Shown here in pieces: positions 32,268 through 40,451 of a DNA stretch of 64,000 nucleotides (positions within the stretch are counted from its first letter, which is position 1; each line of letters opens with the position of its first letter). The translations under genes were made by a program, and so were the position numbers. A model generated the notes under the pieces. That model worked only from the letters and a program-made list of their open reading frames with translations, did not search any database and was not told the origin of the DNA. Source of the stretch: Arthrobacter sp. StoSoilB20 (GTDB taxonomy: Bacteria; Actinomycetota; Actinomycetes; Actinomycetales; Micrococcaceae); NCBI RefSeq assembly GCF_019977295.1, contig NZ_AP024651.1, positions 992,001 through 1,056,000 on the forward strand, written 5' to 3'.

Positions 32268-32933
32268 ATGATGGCCCTGCTCGACTGGATGAACTCCGCA
32301 GCAATCCCCAACCTTTTCGGCAGCCCGGTGAGTTGGATCGAGGTAATCGGCTTCGTTACCGGTGCAGCCTGCGTCTATGGCGTAGCCCGGCAGAAGCTGT
32401 GGAACTGGCCCGTTGGCATCCTGAACAACCTGGCGTTCATCGTTTTGTTTCTCGGAGCAGGACTCTATGGGGAAACAGTACTTCAGGTGATCTTCGCGGT
32501 CGTTTCGGCCTACGGTTGGTTCAATTGGGTGCGCGGCAACTCCGACACCCACGTCAAGAATGACCTGCTGATCCGAGACGCTACGGGCAGGGAGGTCGTC
32601 CTGGGCGTCGGTATTGCGTTGGTCGGAACTGTAGCTGTGGCGTTGGTCCTTACCCACGGAACTGATTCCCAGGTGCCATGGCCGGACGCTTTCGTGCTGA
32701 CCGCCTCGCTCATAGCAACCTATGGGCAGGCCAAAAAGATCTTCCAGCACTGGTACGTCTGGATTCTCATCGATGTGGTCTCTGTTCCGCTCTACTTCAG
32801 CCGCGGCCTGACATTGACTGCCATCCTCTACATCGGGTTCCTGGCCCTTTGCATTTACGGACTCATCGATTGGAAACGTGCCCGCCGTGCTGAAACTCCG
32901 GCCCTTTCCGAAGCCATCAAGACAGGAGCATGA
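32268..32933 (+). CDS. pnuC: Nicotinamide riboside transporter, PnuC family
   Basis: This 221-residue membrane protein has about seven helices. PnuC blocks are visible: SWIEVIGFVTGAACVYGVARQKLWNWPVGI (N-P-W-like substrate motif region), VSAYGWFNWVRG, and YVWILIDVVSVPLYFSRGL. It brings in nicotinamide riboside by facilitated diffusion, trapped inside by phosphorylation. ggaag is seven bases before ATG 32268. The next gene encodes the kinase that traps the substrate, starting one base after this stop. Two operator-like repeats lie upstream. Confidence 0.9.
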   Translation: MMALLDWMNSAAIPNLFGSPVSWIEVIGFVTGAACVYGVARQKLWNWPVGILNNLAFIVLFLGAGLYGETVLQVIFAVVSAYGWFNWVRGNSDTHVKNDLLIRDATGREVVLGVGIALVGTVAVALVLTHGTDSQVPWPDAFVLTASLIATYGQAKKIFQHWYVWILIDVVSVPLYFSRGLTLTAILYIGFLALCIYGLIDWKRARRAETPALSEAIKTGA

Positions 32934-32934
32934 G

Positions 32935-34044
32935 ATGTACAAGCAGGCCATGGTTATCGGCAAGTTCTACCCGCCCCACGCGGGCCACCACCACCTGATC
33001 ACCACCGCTGCAGCGCAAGCCGAAAGGGTCGCCGTCCTGGTCCTTGGCAACCGATTCGAGTCCATCAGCGTTGAGGATCGACGCGCATGGCTCGCCGAGG
33101 AATTTCAGGAGGTCAAAGGTGTGGAGATCATCGGGATGCCCAACGACTGCCCGGATGATTACCACTCGGACGAAATTTGGAAAGCCCAGGCCGAGCTGAT
33201 GCGTCTGGCCCTGAAGTCCCACGGCATATCCTCAGTGGACGCACTGTTCAGCTCAGAAGAATACGGTGCCCGGCTGGCTGGGATTTTTGACGCGGAGCAC
33301 GTCTTGGTAGACCTCTCCCGGAGCGCCTACCCGGTCAGCGGCACCCTGTGCCGTGAGGATCTTGGGGCCGCCTGGTCCTGGATCATCCCTCCCGCCCGTC
33401 AGGACATGGCAACGCGGATCATTGTGGTTGGTGCCGAATCCACGGGGACCACCACGCTGGCAAAGGCACTTACCGGGCATTACCGCCAGCAATTCCCCCG
33501 GCTCTTGGACGTCCCCGAATTCGGCCGTGAATACACGTACCTGAAGTTTGATGAGCTCCGTGCCCGGACGCCTGGTGCCGGACTCCAGGACATGGTGTGG
33601 ACAGCCCAGGACTTCGGTGTGGTTGGTGCCCGGCAGACCGTCTTGGAGAATGCGGCAGCCGACGCCTGTCCTTTGGTGATTGCAGATACCGATGCCCTGG
33701 CCACCACGCTCTGGGAGCGGTTCTACCTGGGCGAAGGCAGCTTCGGTTCCTACCACGCTGCTGACGTTCTGCCCCGTCGGGACCTCTACCTGATCACCGA
33801 TCACGAGGGCGTGGAGTTCGAAGACGATGGATGGCGTGAAGGCGAACACCGACGCGCAGAAATGACTGAGTGGTTTAAGGAAACCCTGACTGAGGAGGGA
33901 CACTCATGGATCCTGGTCACCGGCGACCACGATCGGCGCATGAAGACCGCCGTCGAAATCATTGACCTGGTCCTTGCCCAGCGGAGCAGTCTTGCTTCCC
34001 CGCCGTGGGCTGCCAGGACCGTTCTGGAAGGTGCAGCAGCGTGA
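32935..34044 (+). CDS. nadR: NMN adenylyltransferase / ribosylnicotinamide kinase, NadR-like
   Basis: This 369-residue bifunctional enzyme turns nicotinamide riboside into NMN and then NAD. The N-terminal nucleotidyltransferase domain has GKFYPPHAGHHH (HxGH). The C-terminal kinase domain begins near residue 160 with Walker A VGAESTGTTTLAKAL and contains DVPEFGREYTY and VIADTDALAT. The N-terminal DNA-binding domain of enterobacterial NadR is absent, as expected since the operon has its own NrtR regulator. aggag precedes the ATG, and the stop overlaps the GTG of nrtR. Confidence 0.9.
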   Translation: MYKQAMVIGKFYPPHAGHHHLITTAAAQAERVAVLVLGNRFESISVEDRRAWLAEEFQEVKGVEIIGMPNDCPDDYHSDEIWKAQAELMRLALKSHGISSVDALFSSEEYGARLAGIFDAEHVLVDLSRSAYPVSGTLCREDLGAAWSWIIPPARQDMATRIIVVGAESTGTTTLAKALTGHYRQQFPRLLDVPEFGREYTYLKFDELRARTPGAGLQDMVWTAQDFGVVGARQTVLENAAADACPLVIADTDALATTLWERFYLGEGSFGSYHAADVLPRRDLYLITDHEGVEFEDDGWREGEHRRAEMTEWFKETLTEEGHSWILVTGDHDRRMKTAVEIIDLVLAQRSSLASPPWAARTVLEGAAA

Positions 34045-34814
34045 CCTCCCAAGCCAAGTCCGCCAGGAACTTCCTGGAAAACTACAACCCCGGCGACTAT
34101 CCCTCCATAGCCCTGACCGTGGACCTGGTGGTGTTTGCAGTCACGGACGGCGTGCTGAAGGTGGCCTTGGTCCGCAGGGGCGAACACCCTTTCAAGGACG
34201 CACTGGCCCTCCCGGGAGGCTTTGTTGGCCCGGAGGAGTCAGCCGGCCAGGCAGCCGGGCGTGAACTCGCTGAAGAGACCGGGCTGGACCTGGGAAGACT
34301 GGCGGTTCACGTCGAGCAGTTGGCCACCTACACTAACCCGGATCGGGATCCGCGGATGCGGGTTGTCTCGGTAGCCCACGTTGCCCTTCTGGCATCCGAC
34401 GGGATTTCGCTGCCAAAGATCGCCGCCGGATCCGATGCTGCCTCCAGCGGCTGGTGCGGGGTCCATGACATTCTGCGCAGCAAAGAGTTGGCCTTCGATC
34501 ACGCCACGATCCTGGCCGACGGGCTGGAGCGACTGGCCGGGAAAATGGAATACACCACCGTTGCCGCCCGCCTTCTGCCTGAAGAATTCACCATGACGCA
34601 GCTTCGCACCGTTTACGACGCCGTGTGGGAAACGACCCTGCCCGCCGGGAACTTCACCCGAAAAATGATGCCGCAACTCAATGACACCGGCCGGAAAAGC
34701 CGGGGAGCCGCCGGCGGTGCTCCCGCTGCGCTGTTCACCGCAACTGACCGCCATATCCATCCGCCACTCTCCAAGCCGCAAGCCCCGGGCTCCCCGGCAG
34801 CGGTTGCCTCCTGA
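34041..34814 (+). CDS. nrtR: NrtR-family Nudix regulator of NAD metabolism
   Basis: This 257-residue protein has an N-terminal Nudix domain with an intact box (GFVGPEESAGQAAGRELAEETGL pattern G-x5-E-x7-REL-AEETGL, residues about 67-89) and a C-terminal winged helix (FTMTQLRTVYDAVWETTL, then NFTRKM) typical of NrtR. NrtR proteins repress NAD-biosynthesis genes and release DNA on binding ADP-ribose. Because the Nudix box is complete here, residual hydrolase activity is possible. The GTG start overlaps the nadR stop (GTGA). The two repeats at 32.2 kb are its likely sites. Confidence 0.85.
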   Translation: MTSQAKSARNFLENYNPGDYPSIALTVDLVVFAVTDGVLKVALVRRGEHPFKDALALPGGFVGPEESAGQAAGRELAEETGLDLGRLAVHVEQLATYTNPDRDPRMRVVSVAHVALLASDGISLPKIAAGSDAASSGWCGVHDILRSKELAFDHATILADGLERLAGKMEYTTVAARLLPEEFTMTQLRTVYDAVWETTLPAGNFTRKMMPQLNDTGRKSRGAAGGAPAALFTATDRHIHPPLSKPQAPGSPAAVAS

Positions 34815-34837
34815 AACCGCGGGCTTAGGCTGTATCT

Positions 34838-35308
34838 GTGAACCAGCCGTCATCTGCGAATCAACCACTGCCGTCCTCGAATAAACCACTGCCGTCCTCG
34901 AATAGACCACTGGATGAGGGCCCCTTCTTTCACGGAACAAAGGCCGATCTTCGCGAAGGCGATCTCCTGAGTGCGGGTTTCCGGTCCAACTATCGTCCTG
35001 AGGTGGTCATGAACCACATCTATTTCACGGCACTTCGGGACGGCGCCGGTCTGGCCGCGGAACTGGCCGCCGGCGACGGCGAGCCACGCGTTTACGCCGT
35101 GGAGCCGACAGGGGACTTCGAGAACGACCCCAACGTGACTGACAAGAAGTTCCCCGGCAATCCCACCCGCTCATACCGCAGCAGCGCCCCGCTCAGGGTC
35201 ATTGGTGAAGTCACCGACTGGACACGGCTGACGCCAGGGGAACTGCAGGCGTGGAAGGAACGGTTGGCCGCACTCCAAGCGGATGAACGCGGCGAAATCA
35301 TCAACTGA
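34838..35308 (+). CDS. arr: NAD+--rifampin ADP-ribosyltransferase
   Basis: This 156-residue Arr enzyme inactivates rifamycins by moving ADP-ribose from NAD to the ansa-chain hydroxyl. The catalytic triad of Arr proteins is recognisable as His32 (FFHGTKADL), Tyr62 (NHIYFTA) and Asp97 (ENDPNVTDKKFPGNPTRSY). The first 25 residues are extra relative to the core fold and consist of a Pro/Ser/Asn repeat encoded by tandem DNA repeats. The GTG start has no clear ribosome site, so a leaderless transcript or coupling to nrtR (23 bp upstream) is possible. It shares the NAD substrate with the operon in front. Confidence 0.9.
   Translation: MNQPSSANQPLPSSNKPLPSSNRPLDEGPFFHGTKADLREGDLLSAGFRSNYRPEVVMNHIYFTALRDGAGLAAELAAGDGEPRVYAVEPTGDFENDPNVTDKKFPGNPTRSYRSSAPLRVIGEVTDWTRLTPGELQAWKERLAALQADERGEIIN
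34847..34912 (+). repeat. In-frame tandem repeat in the 5' end of arr
   Basis: Two 21-bp copies (34871, 34892; ccgtcctcgaata-aaccactg type) differ by one base and follow a diverged 24-bp copy. They encode PLPSSNK/R units, so copy-number change would keep the frame. Confidence 0.85.
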
Positions 35309-35318
35309 GCCGGGCTGC

Positions 35319-35972
35319 CTACTTGGCGTTTGCCTTGCCCCGCCTGACCCGGCGGACAACCAGCCACGCTATGAAGCCGGCAATCCCGGCGTAGACGGCG
35401 TAGTTGAGGAAGCGCGAGTACTGGTCCACCAAGTGGTATTGCTTGCCCAGCAACGCGCCCAATCCAATGAGCAGCCCGTTCCATACTCCGGTTCCGGCGA
35501 TGGTGAAGATGCTGAAGGTCACCAGGTTCATGCGTTCGGCGCCGGCCGGGAGGGAGATGAGGCTGCGCACCCCGGGCAACAGCCTTCCGAAGAAGATGGC
35601 GGACTTGCCGTGGCGCTCGAACCAACCGGCTGCCCTCTCGAAATCTTCCCGGTCAACCAGTGGAAGCTTCGACAGCAAGTGGATGGACCGCTTCATCCCC
35701 ACTTTGTAGCCCAGCCAATACAACAGCAGAGCCCCTGCGTAAGCGCCAAGGGTGCTGGTGAGGAACACCAACAGCAGGTTGATGCTGCCTTGCTGGGTGA
35801 GGAAGCCGGCCAAAGGGAGGATGACTTCGCTGGGAATCGGGGGAAACACCGTCTCAAGAAACGTCAGCAAGCCCACTCCCCATTCGCCGAGGGCCTCGAT
35901 GACCTTGGCGGCAACGCCCACTATTCCGGTCAGCTGATCAGCGGAACCACCCGTTTCCAAAGAGCCGAACAA
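35319..35972 (-). CDS. DedA family membrane protein
   Basis: This 217-residue integral membrane protein has the DedA/SNARE-associated motifs: FLETVFPPIPSEVILPLAGF near residue 38, GALLLYWLGYKVG, and FFGRLLPGVRSLISLPAGAERM. DedA proteins are linked to lipid carrier recycling and membrane homeostasis. The TTG start has aaggaca six bases ahead; no ATG or GTG fits better. The stop is 10 bp from the stop of arr on the other strand. Confidence 0.88.
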   Translation of the reverse strand: MFGSLETGGSADQLTGIVGVAAKVIEALGEWGVGLLTFLETVFPPIPSEVILPLAGFLTQQGSINLLLVFLTSTLGAYAGALLLYWLGYKVGMKRSIHLLSKLPLVDREDFERAAGWFERHGKSAIFFGRLLPGVRSLISLPAGAERMNLVTFSIFTIAGTGVWNGLLIGLGALLGKQYHLVDQYSRFLNYAVYAGIAGFIAWLVVRRVRRGKANAK

Positions 35973-36007
35973 AGCGATGTCCTTCCATGAGCTGACAGTT
36001 CCACAAG

Positions 36008-36040
36008 GGAAGCCCAGTGATGGGGGACCACTGGGCTTCC
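36008..36040. terminator. 12-bp perfect hairpin downstream of the lacI-type gene
   Basis: ggaagcccagtg (36008-36019) pairs exactly with cactgggcttcc (36029-36040) around a nine-base loop. It separates the sugar operon from the DedA gene on the same strand. Confidence 0.7.
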
Positions 36041-36109
36041 ACCCACAACGCTATTCCTCCACGCGGCTGCGGGCAATGCGCAGGGGGTACGACTTCGATC
36101 CTTCGTGGA

Positions 36110-37243
36110 TCAAGCGCGCCGTTGTGCGGGTGAATGCACGGCTACGGACGCACGCTCAACCGGCGGGCAGGCGATCTTTACGGCTGATTCAAGTGGAGCC
36201 GCATCCAGGCCCAGGAGCATGCGTACGCCGGCTGCGCCCAGTTCGTAATGAGGCAGGGACACTGTGGAGAGCGGCGGACGCAGGTGGGCAGCAATGACTT
36301 CCTGGTTATCGAAACCCACCACGGCCATGTCCTCCGGAATGGACAGCCCGTTTTCCCGCAGGCCATCGTAAAGTCCCATAGCCATGCGGTCGTTATAGCA
36401 ATACACCGCGCTCACCCCGAGGGTGAGCAGCCTTTCCGTGGCGCCGTAGCCGCCCTCCTGATCCGGGTAGGCTTCAAACACCAACGCCGGATCAAAGCCA
36501 ATTCCGGCGGCACTGAGCGCGTCCTTGTACCCCTGGAGCCGGCCATCCCTGGCAGGTGAGGGGGTAGTGGCGTTGATGAACGCGATACGACGGTGGCCAC
36601 CGCGGAGCAGGATCCCGGCGGCCGATTGGCCGCCCTGTGTCTCGTCCGGGACCACGGCGCGGGCCGTTCCGGATTCCGGGGAAAAACAGTTGACCAGGAC
36701 GAAGTCAGATTCCCGAAGCGTTGCCGGAATCTCCGTAGGACGGTGGAACCACGTGGAGTACAGGATGCCGCGTACTTTGTATTCGAGCATCATTGCTATT
36801 GCGTCTTTTTCAAGCTCCTGGTTGCCTTCAGTGTTCGCGATCAGGAGGGCGTAGCCATGTTTCCAGGCTTCGTCCTGGGCGCCGTGGATGATTTGGCCGG
36901 CGAACGGCGTAGTAGCTACGCCGTCGGCGACCAGTCCAATGAACTTGGACGTGCCGCTCACCAGTGTTTTGGCCATGGCATTGGGACGGTAACCCAACTG
37001 GGTGATCGCCTCGGTGACGCGTTGGCGCGTTTCGTCGGCGATCCGGGCGTTCTTCTTCTTGTTGATCACCAAGGACACCGTGGCAGTGGATACTCCGGCC
37101 AGTTCAGCCACTTCCCGGAGGGTCACCGGATGGGCACGGCCTGTTCTGGCAGGCATTGCGGGGGTGGCCGCGCTGCCCGACTCTCTCTCCTGCGAAATCA
37201 TCTGTCCTCCATCAGGAGTATAACCGTCGGCCATTGAGGTCAT
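36110..37243 (-). CDS. LacI-family transcriptional regulator of the levan locus
   Basis: This 377-residue repressor has an N-terminal helix-turn-helix (VTLREVAELAGVSTATVSLVIN) with the LacI hinge (YRPNAMAKTLVSGTS) after about 35 extra residues. A periplasmic-binding-protein-like sugar domain follows (FIGLVADGVATTPFAGQII, AVYCYNDRMAMGL, DMAVVGFDNQE). It is the last gene of the operon GH32-SBP-permease-permease-lacI and overlaps the previous stop. ATG 37234 has the better-spaced ribosome site and may be the true start. It probably binds the three TAAANCGNTTGA operators at 41.9-42.0 kb. Confidence 0.9.
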   Translation of the reverse strand: MTSMADGYTPDGGQMISQERESGSAATPAMPARTGRAHPVTLREVAELAGVSTATVSLVINKKKNARIADETRQRVTEAITQLGYRPNAMAKTLVSGTSKFIGLVADGVATTPFAGQIIHGAQDEAWKHGYALLIANTEGNQELEKDAIAMMLEYKVRGILYSTWFHRPTEIPATLRESDFVLVNCFSPESGTARAVVPDETQGGQSAAGILLRGGHRRIAFINATTPSPARDGRLQGYKDALSAAGIGFDPALVFEAYPDQEGGYGATERLLTLGVSAVYCYNDRMAMGLYDGLRENGLSIPEDMAVVGFDNQEVIAAHLRPPLSTVSLPHYELGAAGVRMLLGLDAAPLESAVKIACPPVERASVAVHSPAQRRA

Positions 37244-38139
37244 CCCTTGTTCGCTCCGCTCTCAAGGCCTTGGATCATGGCCTTGTTGAGGACCAGGAAG
37301 ACCAGCAGCAGAGGCGTGATGGTCACGCAGACAGCAGCGAAGGTGGCCGTCCAGTCGACCTTGCCCATGGCGCCGATGTAGTTCTGCAGGCCCAGGGGGA
37401 TGGTTTTGAGTTCTTCGGAGAGCACAAAGGTATTTGCGAAGATGAAGTCGTTCCAGATGAAGATGCTGTTGACCAGCACTACCGTGACCACGGTGTTGAG
37501 CGACAGCGGCAGGGTGATCAGCCCGAAGATCCGGTAAGGTCCGGCACCATCGAGGGATGCTGCCTCATAGGTTTCGCGGGGAATGTACTCGAAGAAGGAC
37601 GAGAAGAGGTAGATGGACATCGGCAGGGCGAAGCCGGCCAGCGGAATAATCATCGACTGGTAGGTGTCCAACAGGTTCACCGCGGAATAGTCGATGAACA
37701 GCGGGACCAGCGCGATCTGGACGGGAACAATGATGCCGACCAGGAACAAGCCCCGGACGAACTTGCTGAGGCGGAAGCCAAGGACCTGGATGGCGTAGGC
37801 GGCCATCATGCCGAACAGGACAATCAACACGTTGGCACCCATGGTGACGATGAAACTGTTCAGGATATTCCGTCCGAGGTCACCGGTTTCGAAAGCCCGG
37901 GCGTAGTTCTCCCAGGTCAGTGAGCTGGGAAGCGCGAAAGGATCTCCGGTGGCAAAGTCGTGTTCAGTCCGGAGGCTGGTCAAGAACAGCCAGGCAAGCG
38001 GATAGACCTGGACGATCACGATGAGCATGATCAGGACCCTCGAGAGTGTCCGGTAAAGGCTTGGCTTCCGCCGCCGCTTCTGAGGGACGGCAGCAGGACG
38101 TGCACGGGTGGGCCGGGCCGGGGCTGTCTGGGTGATCAT
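37240..38139 (-). CDS. Carbohydrate ABC transporter permease (MalG-like)
   Basis: This 299-residue permease has six helices. Its cytoplasmic N-terminus is Arg/Pro-rich. The EAA loop reads YEAASLDGAGPYRIFGLITLPL, the standard sugar-permease motif that docks the ATPase. The start overlaps the stop of the MalF-like permease by one base (TAATG). The operon encodes no ATPase, so a shared MsmK-type ATPase such as that at 16.3 kb must drive it. Confidence 0.93.
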   Translation of the reverse strand: MITQTAPARPTRARPAAVPQKRRRKPSLYRTLSRVLIMLIVIVQVYPLAWLFLTSLRTEHDFATGDPFALPSSLTWENYARAFETGDLGRNILNSFIVTMGANVLIVLFGMMAAYAIQVLGFRLSKFVRGLFLVGIIVPVQIALVPLFIDYSAVNLLDTYQSMIIPLAGFALPMSIYLFSSFFEYIPRETYEAASLDGAGPYRIFGLITLPLSLNTVVTVVLVNSIFIWNDFIFANTFVLSEELKTIPLGLQNYIGAMGKVDWTATFAAVCVTITPLLLVFLVLNKAMIQGLESGANKG

Positions 38140-39017
38140 TAATCTGCCTTCCGCTTGAGCATGAACAAGATGAGGCCGACGGCGACGAGGCACTCGATCA
38201 CGATGAAGACGGAGATGGTGCTTGCGTAGCCGAAATCCGTGCTGGTGAAGGCTGTCTTGTACATGTAGGTGGTGAGGAGCTCGGACGACTGCCCGGGGCC
38301 GCCGTTGGTCATGAGGTACGGGATGTCGAAGCCCCGCAGGCCGTATGTGGTGGCCATGATGGTGGTGGTAATCCAGACGGGCCGAATGTAGGGGAAGCGG
38401 ATCTTGGTGAACAGGGTCCACTTCGATGCGCCATCCAGGACCGCAGCTTCTTCGAGCTCCTTGGGCACGGCGATCAACGCCGCGTAGATGATGAGCATGT
38501 AGAGCCCGGTGAAGCGCCATCCTTCAGGGGCGGAGACTGCGGCCAGGACGGTGTTGACGTCGGACAACCAGGCCCGCTCCAAGGAACCCAGTCCCACCCA
38601 GTGCAGGAGCTGATTCAGCAGGCCGACGGGATCAATGGAGTAGATGCGGACAAAGAGGAACGCAATGGCGACCGTGGAGATCACAGCGGGCAGCAAATAC
38701 AGGGTCTTGATCAGTTCACGTCCCCTGCTCAGGGATGTGAGCAGGCTGGCGACAACCAGGGCGCCGCCCAGTTGCAGGACCAGGCAGATGGCCAGGTAAA
38801 GCAGGGCATTGAAGAAGGAACGCCAGAAGACGTCATCTGCGGTGAGCATTCGGACGTAGTTGGCCAGCCCGACGAACTCCATGTCACTGATGCCATTCCA
38901 GGAGAAGAAGCTCAGGACCAGGGACTGAAGTATGGGAAAGAGGACTGCTGCGCAATAGAGCAGCAGGGGCGGGAGCAGGAAAACCAGTACTGAGGTCCTT
39001 GACCTGTTGGGAAGCAT
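38139..39017 (-). CDS. Carbohydrate ABC transporter permease (MalF-like)
   Basis: This 292-residue permease has the opening helix VFLLPPLLLYCAAVLFPILQSL, a GLANYVRML loop and the EAA motif EEAAVLDGASKWTLFTKIRFPYI. ATG 39017 has aaagg six bases upstream; the frame remains open further but overlaps the binding-protein gene without similarity. It forms a heterodimer with the MalG-like permease. Confidence 0.93.
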   Translation of the reverse strand: MLPNRSRTSVLVFLLPPLLLYCAAVLFPILQSLVLSFFSWNGISDMEFVGLANYVRMLTADDVFWRSFFNALLYLAICLVLQLGGALVVASLLTSLSRGRELIKTLYLLPAVISTVAIAFLFVRIYSIDPVGLLNQLLHWVGLGSLERAWLSDVNTVLAAVSAPEGWRFTGLYMLIIYAALIAVPKELEEAAVLDGASKWTLFTKIRFPYIRPVWITTTIMATTYGLRGFDIPYLMTNGGPGQSSELLTTYMYKTAFTSTDFGYASTISVFIVIECLVAVGLILFMLKRKAD

Positions 39018-39063
39018 GGTGGGCCTTTCGGGCGGGGGCACTACAGGCCCCCGCCGTTTCGGT

Positions 39064-40401
39064 TTACTTGAAGAACTTGGGCGCGTTCTGCTTGATGGCG
39101 TCGTCCATGGTCTTGGTGAATTGTTCGGGCGTGACGTTGCCCTGGACCAGGAGGACCAGCTCTTGCTGCAAGCGGCCATTGGTGGTGGGGTCCAGCTGGG
39201 TGTCCCACGGCATGGCCTGCTTTTCGCCGAGGGTATTGGCCGTTTCGAGGGCCTTTTTGTACAGCGGCGTGGCGTTCGCGGGGACGGTGGTTTCCACGGT
39301 GGTGGTGGGGGAGAGCGCCCCGGTGGCAGCGTATTCAGCCGGGTACTTCTGCAACGCGAACTTCAGGAAGTCGCTGACCAGGGGATCGTACGTCTTTGAG
39401 TTCACTGCCATGCCGATGCCGGACGGGGAAACGAACTCGTTGGCCGCCGTCACGGAACCCGATGTTGTGGGAAGGGTGAAGAAGTCGATGTCGTCCCGGA
39501 CGTCAGGGTTGAGTTTGTCTGTGGCGAGGCTGGGCAGTTCCCACGTGCCGATGTTGTACATCGCGGCTTGGCCGGAGGTGAACTGGTTCTGCGCGTCCGA
39601 GTAGCCCTGCGCGGAGAAGCCCTTTTGGAAGCACTCGGCCTTGCCGAGTTCGGACATCCATTGAACGGTCTTTTGGCCCGCAGGATCGCTGAACGCAGCT
39701 TCACCCTTCTTCAGTTTTTGGACAAAGTCGGGGCCGGCAGCCCGGAAGGGCTGGTACGCCACATAGCGTTCCAGCGGCCACTGGTCCTGCCCGTCGATGG
39801 CGATCGGAGTAATTCCGGCACTGCGCAGGGCGGTGCACATCGCTGGGATGTCGTCCAAGGACTGAGGAACGGCTACGCCGGCCTTTTGGAGCAGGGCTTT
39901 GTTGTACCAGATGAATTCGAGCTCGAACTGGAACGGGATCATGTAAAGGGACCCGTCATCGAACCGCTGGTAGTCCAGGGCCCCGGGCCGGTAGTCGTCA
40001 TAGAGGTCCAGCGACTTCAGCAGCTTGTCGGCCTCCACCATCTTGCCCTGCTTGGCCAGCTGCTGGGCGAACGGAGTGGCATCGGTGTCAAACAGCTCGG
40101 GGAGCTTGTTGGCCGCTGCCAGGGTTTCGAGCTTCTGGATGTAGGAGGGGCGGTCCGGGGTGGTGATGAGGTTCAGTGCAAACCCCGGGTGGTCCTTGGC
40201 GTAGTCGTCGGCGAGCTTCTTCATGATGTTGATGACGGCGCCGTCGGCAGGCCTGGACAGGAGCCACGAGATTTCGCGGGGTTTGATCTCACCGGTGGGG
40301 CTGACATTGGCGGGGTCTGTAGCAGCTCCTCCGCCGCCGCAGGCTGTCAACGCCAGGGCAGCGACGGCTGCGACGGCGGCAGCACGGAGTAGTTTCTTCA
40401 T
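39064..40401 (-). CDS. Sugar ABC transporter substrate-binding lipoprotein
   Basis: This 445-residue family-1 binding protein has a lipoprotein signal ending at Cys21 (LALTACGG). The mature part shows the domain pattern of sugar-binding proteins: IMKKLADDYAKDHPGF, PELFDTDATPFAQQL, YMIPFQFELEFIWYNKALLQKAG, and FTSGQAAMYNIGTWELP. The ligand is inferred to be difructose anhydride IV or levan-derived oligosaccharide, because the operon lies opposite a levan fructotransferase. aagggaga precedes the ATG. Confidence 0.9.
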   Translation of the reverse strand: MKKLLRAAAVAAVAALALTACGGGGAATDPANVSPTGEIKPREISWLLSRPADGAVINIMKKLADDYAKDHPGFALNLITTPDRPSYIQKLETLAAANKLPELFDTDATPFAQQLAKQGKMVEADKLLKSLDLYDDYRPGALDYQRFDDGSLYMIPFQFELEFIWYNKALLQKAGVAVPQSLDDIPAMCTALRSAGITPIAIDGQDQWPLERYVAYQPFRAAGPDFVQKLKKGEAAFSDPAGQKTVQWMSELGKAECFQKGFSAQGYSDAQNQFTSGQAAMYNIGTWELPSLATDKLNPDVRDDIDFFTLPTTSGSVTAANEFVSPSGIGMAVNSKTYDPLVSDFLKFALQKYPAEYAATGALSPTTTVETTVPANATPLYKKALETANTLGEKQAMPWDTQLDPTTNGRLQQELVLLVQGNVTPEQFTKTMDDAIKQNAPKFFK

Positions 40402-40451
40402 TACGGCAATCTCCCTTGATTGGAACAGAGGTTGGGGTGGGTGCGGGATAT

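Noticed and set aside
36008..36040. Operator for the LacI-type regulator
   Set aside because: It is GC-rich, has a terminator-like stem-loop shape and does not share the TAAANCGNTTGA core of the three real candidates.
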